Shown here in pieces: positions 6,090 through 11,861 of a stretch of DNA of 11,861 bases. The notes under the pieces were generated by a model, which made no database searches, was not told the origin of the DNA, and worked only from the letters and a program-made list of their open reading frames with translations. The position numbers were made by a program, and so were the translations under genes. The stretch lies in assembly GCA_030017935.1 (NCBI GenBank), contig JASEGF010000005.1, positions 1-11,861 of the forward strand, given 5' to 3'. Source of the stretch: Bacteroidales bacterium (GTDB lineage: Bacteria; Bacteroidota; Bacteroidia; Bacteroidales; DTU049). Position 1 is the stretch's first letter. Every line of letters starts with the position of its first letter.

Positions 6090-8570
6090 ATGGCAGAACA
6101 AAAAAAAAATAAAATAGTAGAAAATAAAAAAACGACTAAAAAGACTATTAAAAAATCTAGTGAGGGAAAAACGACTAAAAAAGAAACTAACAAATCAATA
6201 AATAAAAAATCAACTAATGAAGATAAATCATCTATTAATATAGGAAATATAATATATTGGTTTTTTATTTCTTTAATTTTATTGTCTGCTATTTATATAT
6301 TTTTATCTATAATTTTTTACTTTTTCTATGGAACTGCAGATGAACCTTTTTTGGTGAATGGTTTTTCAGCTGTCAATAATGAATCATTTAATACAGCAAA
6401 TCCACTTGGTAGATTAGGTGCTTGTTTAGGATATTTGCTTGTAAAACAAGGTTTTGGAATTACAGCTATTTTAATTCCCGTTTGGCTTTTTTTACTTTTT
6501 TATTCAATAATTAAAAAAAATGTATCTATCTTCTTAAAATATCAAGTATATACTTTAGTACCTTTAATTTTAGTACCTTTATTTTTAACACTTTTCGGTG
6601 ATGTGGCTGGTGGCTTGTGGGGTGCTACTGTTAAAAACTTACTTACTCCATACATAGGAAAAACTTTTTTTGCTATATTAGTGATTATTATAAATGTTGT
6701 TTTTTTCTTTTGGTTATTTAAAGTTTCTTATAAAGAATTATTTTCTAATTTTAAATCTTTAGTAAAAAATAAATCTCAAAAAACACAATTGTCAAGAGAT
6801 AAAAATTTAAATAAAGAAATATTATTAGACAAAGTAGATACTAATATTGAAGAAAATAAACAAAATATCATAATAGACGAGCCACAACCTCATTATGCAT
6901 GGGATATTGAAAATGATAAAGAAATAATTAATAAAGAAAATAATACACCTATAAATGATGAAGTATTACAGGATAATAAAGCTAAAAATGATATTGAATT
7001 TACAATAGAAACAATAGAAGATACAAAAAATGAAATAGAAACTCCTAATGCTGAGCCCACAAAACAGCAAGAGTTTGTACCTGAAATTTATAATTTAGAT
7101 TATCAATTGCCACCATATGATCTTCTGAAATATTATGAAATCCCGAATAATAGAGTTACAAAAGAGGAATTAGAAGCAAATAAAAATAAAATTGTAGAAA
7201 CTTTAGCTCAATATCAAATACAGATTAGTAAAATTAATGCTACAGTTGGACCAACAGTTACTTTATATGAAATAGTTCCAGCTCCAGGAGTGAGAATTTC
7301 TAAAATCAGAAATTTAGAAGATGATATAGCATTGTCATTAGCTGCTTATGGGATTCGTATTATAGCTCCTATACCTGGTAAAGGTACTATAGGTATAGAA
7401 GTGCCAAATTCGAATAAAGAAACAGTATCCATTAGAACTGTATTAGAGAGCGAAAAATTTAAAAATTTCCAAGGCGAGCTACCAATAGTGATAGGTAAAA
7501 CCATTTCTAATGATGTCTATGTAGCAGATTTGACAAAAATGCCTCATTTATTAATAGCTGGTGCTACTGGACAAGGAAAATCTGTCGGTATTAATACGAT
7601 TATTGCTTCTTTGCTATACAAAAAATTACCTCATGAAATTAAATTTATCTTTATTGATCCTAAAAAAGTTGAATTATCACCATATGCAAAGCTAGAGAAT
7701 CATTATTTAGCAAAAATTCCTAATGAAACTGAACCTATAGTTACTGATGTAGATAAAGTGGTAAAAACTTTATATTCGCTGACAATGTTGATGGATACCA
7801 GGTATGATTTTTTGAAACAAGCAGGTGTTAAAAATATTGTAGAATATAACAAGAAATATTTAGCAGGAATGCTAGATCCAGAAGAAGGTCATGAATTTAT
7901 GCCCTATATAGTATTAGTGATAGATGAATTTGCTGATTTGATAATGACTGCTGGCAAGGAAGTGGAATTACCAGTCGCACGTATAGCTCAGCTAGCAAGG
8001 GCTGTAGGTATTCATGTGATTATTGCTACTCAACGACCTTCTGTAGATGTGATCACTGGTAAAATAAAGGCTAATTTCCCTGCTAGAATAGCTTTTAGAG
8101 TCTCTAGTAAGGTAGATTCTAGAACAATATTAGATGTTAATGGTGCAGAGCAACTCATAGGACGTGGTGATATGCTTTTTGCTGTTGGTAGTGAGCTCAC
8201 TCGTATTCAATGTGCTTTTATAGATACTCCAGAAATAGATGCTTTGATGGAATATATTTCTCAACAACCTGGATTTCCTGAAGCATATATTTTACCAGAA
8301 CCAATCATGGAAGGTACTAATCCTCAAATTGTAGAAATACAGGCATTGGATCCACTGATTATGGATGCTGCTGCTATTATTATTTCAGCGCAGCAAGGTT
8401 CTATTAGCCTACTGCAGCGAAAATTGCAAATAGGACATAATAGAGCAGGTAGATTAATGGATCAGCTAGAAGCACTAAACATTGTGGGACCTCAAATTGG
8501 TAGTAAACCAAGAGATGTTTTGATTTCTGATATTTCACAATTGGAACAAATTTTGAATAGTCCTAATTAA
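6090..8570 (+). CDS. ftsK: FtsK/SpoIIIE family DNA translocase
   Basis: This membrane-anchored hexameric ATPase pumps chromosomal DNA through the division septum and brings the terminus to the recombinase site. The lysine-rich cytoplasmic start (2-48) is followed by an N-terminal membrane domain with helices at about 53-79, 110-140, 152-169 and 191-211. A low-complexity acidic/asparagine-rich linker covers about 228-330. The motor follows: the alpha region at about 345-465, Walker A GATGQGKS (491-498), IFIDPKKVELSPY (520-532), Walker B VLVIDEFADL (608-617), ATQRPSVDVITGKIKANFPARIAF (646-669) and GRGDMLF (691-697). The C-terminal gamma winged helix spans about 754-813 (LLQRKLQIGHNRAGRLMDQLE), which recognises polar DNA motifs. 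The 826-residue length is normal for Bacteroidetes. An A10 run at 6100-6109 covers codons 4-7. lolA starts 12 bases after the stop, so they form an operon. Confidence 0.97.
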   Translation: MAEQKKNKIVENKKTTKKTIKKSSEGKTTKKETNKSINKKSTNEDKSSINIGNIIYWFFISLILLSAIYIFLSIIFYFFYGTADEPFLVNGFSAVNNESFNTANPLGRLGACLGYLLVKQGFGITAILIPVWLFLLFYSIIKKNVSIFLKYQVYTLVPLILVPLFLTLFGDVAGGLWGATVKNLLTPYIGKTFFAILVIIINVVFFFWLFKVSYKELFSNFKSLVKNKSQKTQLSRDKNLNKEILLDKVDTNIEENKQNIIIDEPQPHYAWDIENDKEIINKENNTPINDEVLQDNKAKNDIEFTIETIEDTKNEIETPNAEPTKQQEFVPEIYNLDYQLPPYDLLKYYEIPNNRVTKEELEANKNKIVETLAQYQIQISKINATVGPTVTLYEIVPAPGVRISKIRNLEDDIALSLAAYGIRIIAPIPGKGTIGIEVPNSNKETVSIRTVLESEKFKNFQGELPIVIGKTISNDVYVADLTKMPHLLIAGATGQGKSVGINTIIASLLYKKLPHEIKFIFIDPKKVELSPYAKLENHYLAKIPNETEPIVTDVDKVVKTLYSLTMLMDTRYDFLKQAGVKNIVEYNKKYLAGMLDPEEGHEFMPYIVLVIDEFADLIMTAGKEVELPVARIAQLARAVGIHVIIATQRPSVDVITGKIKANFPARIAFRVSSKVDSRTILDVNGAEQLIGRGDMLFAVGSELTRIQCAFIDTPEIDALMEYISQQPGFPEAYILPEPIMEGTNPQIVEIQALDPLIMDAAAIIISAQQGSISLLQRKLQIGHNRAGRLMDQLEALNIVGPQIGSKPRDVLISDISQLEQILNSPN

Positions 8571-8582
8571 AATATTAAAATT

Positions 8583-9227
8583 ATGAAATTTTTAAATTGT
8601 TTTGTTGTAATTATTTTTTTATTACCTCAATTGTTATTTTCACAAGTTGAAGATACTAAAGCACAAAAAATTTTAGAAGACACATATACCAAAATTCAAA
8701 GCTACAAGACTTTGAAAATTGATTTTACTTATATTATGGAAAATTCTACTAAAAATACTAGAAACGAAAATAAAGGATCTATTACTATCAAAGGTAATAA
8801 ATATGTGCTATCTTTGGATGATCAAATTATCTATTGTGATGGCATAACAAAATGGACTTATTTCGTTAATGATAATGAAGTACAAATAAATTCTGTAAAT
8901 GCTGATGATGAACTTTTGCCTAATTATATTTTATTAGCAGATTATAAAAAAGATCATTATCCTAAATTTATTCGTGAATTGCCTAAAAATAATAAAGTGA
9001 TTAATGTTATAGATTTAGTTCCTAAAACGAGTAAATCTTATTATAAAATTAGATTAGAAATAGACAATAATACTAAACTACTCACTAGTGCTTCTGTTTA
9101 CAACAAAGATAATAATACTTTTACTTATGTAATTGATAAATTAACACCCAATATTACAGTTGAGGATAGTTATTTTGTATTTAATGTTAGTGAACATCCT
9201 GATGTAGTAGTTAATGATATGAGATAG
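8583..9227 (+). CDS. lolA: LolA-like outer-membrane lipoprotein carrier protein
   Basis: LolA is the periplasmic chaperone that ferries lipoproteins from the inner-membrane LolCDE complex to the outer membrane. The protein is 214 residues with a signal peptide (hydrophobic residues 6-19, likely cleavage LLFS20|Q). The mature part begins AQKILEDTYTKIQSYKTLKIDFTY (27-50), typical of the LolA first helix and strand. The next strands contain KGSITIKGNKYVLSLDDQIIYCDGITKWTYFVNDNEVQI (64-102), matching the 'kG.l...g.kyrl...dq.iisDGkt.W.y..d.nevqi' pattern of Bacteroidetes LolA. The remainder is beta-rich and more divergent. It sits directly after ftsK, a linkage I recall from other Bacteroidetes. 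A single unusual cysteine (C85) sits where the family often has a polar residue. No LolB gene is seen, as expected in this phylum. Confidence 0.85.
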   Translation: MKFLNCFVVIIFLLPQLLFSQVEDTKAQKILEDTYTKIQSYKTLKIDFTYIMENSTKNTRNENKGSITIKGNKYVLSLDDQIIYCDGITKWTYFVNDNEVQINSVNADDELLPNYILLADYKKDHYPKFIRELPKNNKVINVIDLVPKTSKSYYKIRLEIDNNTKLLTSASVYNKDNNTFTYVIDKLTPNITVEDSYFVFNVSEHPDVVVNDMR

Positions 9228-9239
9228 TGCGTGAGGCTT

Positions 9240-9295
9240 GGAGACGATGTGACTGGGAGACAGGGAGATAGGGAGACTAGGTGACAAGGAGAGTA
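9240..9295 (+). repeat. 8-bp periodic repeat, seven units of consensus GGAGACNN
   Basis: Starting 12 bases after the lolA stop, seven consecutive octamers read GGAGACGA, TGTGACTG, GGAGACAG, GGAGATAG, GGAGACTA, GGTGACAA and GGAGAGTA. The tract is far more G-rich than the surrounding DNA and is purine-biased on the plus strand. It has no open frame or start signal. The remaining spacer to yihY (9296-9450) is almost pure A/T, including the 10-mer AATATAAAAT twice in tandem. I see no gene and no exact TAnnTTTG box in it. Confidence 0.75.
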
Positions 9296-9450
9296 TAGAT
9301 GAAAAATATAAAAGATAGCTTTTAAATTAATATAATGAAAGGAATAAATAATATTAAAGAATGAGAATATAATATAAAATAATATAAAATTGATAAATCA
9401 AATGATAATATATTTTATAAAATTAAATTTATAGTCTATATTATAATAAA

Positions 9451-10428
9451 ATGATAAAAAAAATTAAATTATATTTAGACACTCACAATTATCCTAAAAC
9501 GGATAAATCATATTTGTTTTTAATAAATGCTTTTAATAAAGGAGTACAAAATTCTTTATTAGGCGTGAGAGCTTCAGCTATAGCATTTAAATTGATTATG
9601 GCAGCTATACCATTATTAATAGTTATTCTAAATCTTTTACCTTCATTTTTTACTCATGAAAATCTAATTAATTTCACATTATTGATGCAAGAGTATTTAC
9701 CTAAAAATGTATATACCGTAATAGATGGACCTATAAATTACATATTATTTGATACTACAAGAGGATATACAGGAGTATGGATATTTGTCGCATTGTTTAT
9801 TGCTTTGAATGGAGTAAGGTTGATAATAGAGTCATTCAATGCTTCATATCATATCAAAGAGACTAGACCTATATGGGAGCAATTTATTACTTCTTTTATC
9901 ATTTGGATATTGATAACTATATTACTTGTCATTTCTATAGTATTATTTTTAATAAACAAAGATTTTTTTAATTGGTTAGTATCATTGGATTTGATGAATC
10001 AAAATGTGATACATTCATTTTATTTTATTGCAAAATATGTTTTATTTTTCATATTGTTAGTTTTATTATTTGAAATAATTTTTTATATAGCACCAGCTCG
10101 CAGACGTAAATTTAGATTTATGACATCAGGTACTATCATTGCTGCAATCTCGACATTGATAATAACAGGAGGTTTTGACATTTTCATCAGTAATTTTTCT
10201 AATTACAATAAAATTTATGGACCATTAGCAACAGTTTTTATTTTTTTCTTGTGGCTGCAAACAGTAGCGTTTATGATATTAGTTGGTTTCGAAATAAATG
10301 CAGTAGTTTATTTAGCTGATGAAGAAAATCCTAGACATATTATTTCTAAAATTAATTTTAAAAAAATTTTCTCCAAACATACTAAAAAATTAAAAAATAA
10401 TGAATTACAAGAAAAAAAAGATAGATGA
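9451..10428 (+). CDS. YihY/BrkB family integral membrane protein
   Basis: This 325-residue inner-membrane protein belongs to the YihY/virulence-factor BrkB family, sometimes misnamed ribonuclease BN. GVRASAIAFKLIMAAIPLLIVI (38-59) corresponds to the conserved first helix ('aAalaf..lls..Pll'). Further helices lie at about 107-128, 145-167, 189-213 and 228-248. The family signature YGPLATVFIFFLWLQTVAFMILVGFEINAV (256-285) is clear, with the glutamate of GFEINA conserved. The C-terminal tail (297-325) is strongly basic. The biochemical role of the family is not established. The gene follows a 223-base spacer after lolA and overlaps the downstream methyltransferase gene by 29 bases, which implies co-transcription. 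The start is the ATG at 9451, preceded only by A/T sequence with no Shine-Dalgarno. Confidence 0.9.
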   Translation: MIKKIKLYLDTHNYPKTDKSYLFLINAFNKGVQNSLLGVRASAIAFKLIMAAIPLLIVILNLLPSFFTHENLINFTLLMQEYLPKNVYTVIDGPINYILFDTTRGYTGVWIFVALFIALNGVRLIIESFNASYHIKETRPIWEQFITSFIIWILITILLVISIVLFLINKDFFNWLVSLDLMNQNVIHSFYFIAKYVLFFILLVLLFEIIFYIAPARRRKFRFMTSGTIIAAISTLIITGGFDIFISNFSNYNKIYGPLATVFIFFLWLQTVAFMILVGFEINAVVYLADEENPRHIISKINFKKIFSKHTKKLKNNELQEKKDR

Positions 10429-10939
10429 ATTAAATAGATTATCAATAGATGAATATAAAAAAAAGACTAAACTTCCATTAATATTAATTTTAGATGATAT
10501 ACGTAGCAAATATAATGTAGGATCGATATTTCGCACTGCAGATGGTTTTAATGTAGACAAAATATATTTGTGTGGCATCACACCTTGTCCACCAGATAGA
10601 GAAATAGAAAAAACCGCATTAGGAGCTACTGAAAGTGTAAATTGGGAATATGAACCCAATATTATAGACTTGATAAAAAAACTAAAAAATCTTGGGTATT
10701 ACCTAATAGGTGTAGAGCAGACTTTTAATAGTACATCCGCATTAGATTTGCCCAAAGATATACCATCGCCAATGGCAATTGTACTTGGTCATGAAATAAA
10801 AGGTATCAATGACGATGTTTTGGCAATGGTGGATATGGCTGTAGAAATCCCACAATGGGGCACCAAGCACTCACTAAATGTTTCTGTGGCAGCAGCTATA
10901 ATAATGTGGGAAATTGTTAAAAGAAATTTTATTAAATAG
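10400..10939 (+). CDS. TrmH/SpoU family RNA methyltransferase
   Basis: This 179-residue SPOUT-fold enzyme is expected to transfer a methyl group from S-adenosylmethionine to a ribose 2'-hydroxyl in tRNA or rRNA. All three SpoU motifs are visible: motif 1 DDIRSKYNVGSIFRTAD (32-48, with N39 and catalytic-type R45), motif 2 AIVLGHEIKGI (126-136, with E132), and motif 3 IPQWGTKHSLNVSVAAAIIMWE (150-171, with S158-L159-N160 in the trefoil knot). It is a compact single-domain form lacking the N-terminal L30e-like substrate-binding domain of RlmB. The substrate cannot be assigned. The ATG at 10400 lies inside yihY in the +1 frame, and no alternative in-frame ATG occurs before motif 1, so the 29-base overlap appears real and implies translational coupling. 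Confidence 0.92.
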   Translation: MNYKKKKIDELNRLSIDEYKKKTKLPLILILDDIRSKYNVGSIFRTADGFNVDKIYLCGITPCPPDREIEKTALGATESVNWEYEPNIIDLIKKLKNLGYYLIGVEQTFNSTSALDLPKDIPSPMAIVLGHEIKGINDDVLAMVDMAVEIPQWGTKHSLNVSVAAAIIMWEIVKRNFIK

Positions 10940-10964
10940 TTGTTTTTATTAAATAGTTGTTTTT
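10931..10964 (+). repeat. Tandem duplication of 17 bp spanning the methyltransferase stop codon
   Basis: ATTAAATAGTTGTTTTT occurs twice back to back (10931-10947 and 10948-10964). The first copy contains the last two sense codons and the TAG stop (10937-10939), so the second copy lies wholly outside the gene. It is probably a recent slippage duplication. The T-runs could contribute to termination, but no stem is visible. Confidence 0.8.
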
Positions 10965-10966
10965 TT

Positions 10967-10998
10967 AGTTAAGGAGTTGATAAGTTGAGGAGTTTTTT
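10967..10998 (+). repeat. 8-bp periodic tract, four units of AGTTNNNN
   Basis: Four consecutive octamers read AGTTAAGG, AGTTGATA, AGTTGAGG and AGTTTTTT. They lie in the 134-base spacer between the convergent methyltransferase and TlpA-like genes. The period equals that of the GGAGACNN tract at 9240-9295, but the motif is different. The rest of the spacer (10999-11073) is AT-rich with no gene or convincing terminator stem seen. Confidence 0.5.
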
Positions 10999-11073
10999 AG
11001 GATTTAGAATTTCATATTTCGTTTTTTACTTATTTGAACGCAACTTAGTATTGTGAATTTTACTCTATAATTT

Positions 11074-11861
11074 TCAACTTTTTTTAGCAATATTAAATAA
11101 GTATTCAATTAATCCATTTTTGATATCTGGCATTGTAGCATTTATGATATTTCCATTTTTGTCTATTAAAATAGATTGTGGGAAAACCACAATTTTTAAT
11201 TGTTCTAATAATTCATAATTTTGATTAAAATAATACATTTCTAAATTAGGAAAATTATAATCTTTAGTGAAATAATAGTAATTTAAAGGTATACGATCGG
11301 CTGAAATAGCTATGATTTCTATACTATCTCTTATTTGAGGATAAATTTCATTAATGGTTGTTAATTCTTTAATACATGGTTTGCACCAAGAAGTGAAAAA
11401 ATACAATAATATGTATTTTGTAGTAAATTGCTTTAAAAAAACCGTATCATTTTTTTCGGTTATCAATGGATATTTTGATAAATCAATTAGATATTTAGAA
11501 AATAAATTTTTATTAATATTTTTTATAATAAGTTTATGTTCATCAAATTTAGTATTATTATAAAATTGGGTTAATAATTTTTGTAAGCTGTCGAGAGTGA
11601 ATAATTTCATATTTGACCAGTCAATTATGTTTTCTAATAATACTAATTCTCTAATAACTTCATTTTTTAATAATGTATCTTTGCCAAGTGAGTCTAGAAG
11701 TGCTTTGTAATTAACTTGCCATTCAATATTTGATATCAAATCTCTATTTTTTATTTTGGTCGAATTAATAATATAATCTCTAAAATAGTTAGTAAAAAAG
11801 CTCATATACTGCACATTATCATAGATAGGCCTTTGATTCCAAATATATTCATTAAATATTT
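11074..11861 (-). CDS. TlpA-like thiol-disulfide protein (partial, C-terminal part)
   Basis: The frame is open from the right edge to the TGA at 11074-11076, giving 261 complete residues. A GTG at 11812-11814 is in frame but is unlikely to be the start, because coding sequence continues upstream (FNEYIWNQRPIYDN). The true N-terminus, probably with a signal peptide, is outside the window. The visible N-terminal half is helical and charged with no recognised domain. It is followed by a thioredoxin fold: LLYFFTSWCKPCIKEL with the CxxC WCKPC encoded at 11374-11388, a central IEIIAISAD strand, the cis-proline segment VVFPQSILIDKNGNI, and a C-terminal helix. This matches the TlpA/ResA-like C-terminal domains of Bacteroidetes envelope proteins, which reduce or exchange disulfides outside the cytoplasm. 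The gene is convergent with the RNA methyltransferase gene. Confidence 0.8.
   Translation of the reverse strand, partial: IFNEYIWNQRPIYDNVQYMSFFTNYFRDYIINSTKIKNRDLISNIEWQVNYKALLDSLGKDTLLKNEVIRELVLLENIIDWSNMKLFTLDSLQKLLTQFYNNTKFDEHKLIIKNINKNLFSKYLIDLSKYPLITEKNDTVFLKQFTTKYILLYFFTSWCKPCIKELTTINEIYPQIRDSIEIIAISADRIPLNYYYFTKDYNFPNLEMYYFNQNYELLEQLKIVVFPQSILIDKNGNIINATMPDIKNGLIEYLFNIAKKS

Noticed and set aside
6100..6109. A10 homopolymer at codons 4-7 of ftsK, considered as a phase-variation tract.
   Set aside because: ftsK is normally essential or important, such A-runs are expected in this AT-rich genome, and lysine-rich starts are common. There is no evidence of switching.
9296..9450. Search for a small gene or promoter in the A/T spacer before yihY.
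   Set aside because: Only a nine-codon frame starting with ATG near 9334 and near-random A/T repeats are present, with no exact TAnnTTTG box.
10405..10659. Minus-strand frame opposite the RNA methyltransferase gene.
   Set aside because: It is antisense to conserved SPOUT motifs and there is no independent evidence for coding.
11354..11563. Plus-strand frame opposite the TlpA-like gene.
   Set aside because: It is antisense to the thioredoxin domain, low in complexity and matches no domain.

Overview
The window is AT-rich chromosomal DNA that looks like a member of the Bacteroidetes (Bacteroidota). The evidence is a run of typical Bacteroidetes families (a DUF6089-type barrel, a GLPGLI/DUF4412-like exported protein, a LolA next to FtsK, a TlpA-type thioredoxin protein), near-absence of Shine-Dalgarno sequences, and several upstream boxes that fit the Bacteroidetes -7 promoter element TAnnTTTG. 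An Rnf complex suggests an anaerobic or facultative lifestyle. No tRNA, rRNA, CRISPR array, phage gene or transposase gene was found.

Layout. (1) Positions 1-1838, minus strand: the start of an rnf operon, rnfB followed by rnfC, which runs off the left edge. (2) 1964-2602, plus: a LysE/RhtB-type exporter, divergent from rnfB. (3) 2603-4287: trxB (minus) bracketed by two related repeat elements with terminal inverted repeats. Neither element encodes a plausible protein. The second carries an extra segment with its own hairpins. (4) 4288-5979: a divergent pair of exported proteins, a DUF6089-like outer-membrane barrel (minus) and a DUF4412/GLPGLI-like periplasmic protein (plus), sharing a short promoter region. 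(5) 6090-10939, plus: ftsK, lolA, yihY and a TrmH/SpoU-family RNA methyltransferase. ftsK-lolA are 12 bases apart and yihY-trmH overlap by 29 bases. A 223-base AT-rich spacer with an 8-bp periodic repeat separates the two pairs. (6) 11074-11861, minus: the C-terminal part of a TlpA-like thiol-disulfide protein, convergent with the methyltransferase gene and cut by the right edge.

How the genes relate. RnfB and RnfC belong to one membrane complex coupling ferredoxin and NAD to ion flux. TrxB supplies reducing power to thioredoxin and could indirectly support TlpA-like proteins, but nothing in the sequence links them directly. FtsK (chromosome segregation) and LolA (lipoprotein trafficking) are envelope/cell-cycle housekeeping genes.

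The coding content is ordinary. The least explained parts are the non-coding repeats: the two inverted-repeat elements around trxB, the nested hairpin segment in the second, and two different 8-bp periodic tracts in other intergenic regions. I see no convincing new multi-gene system.
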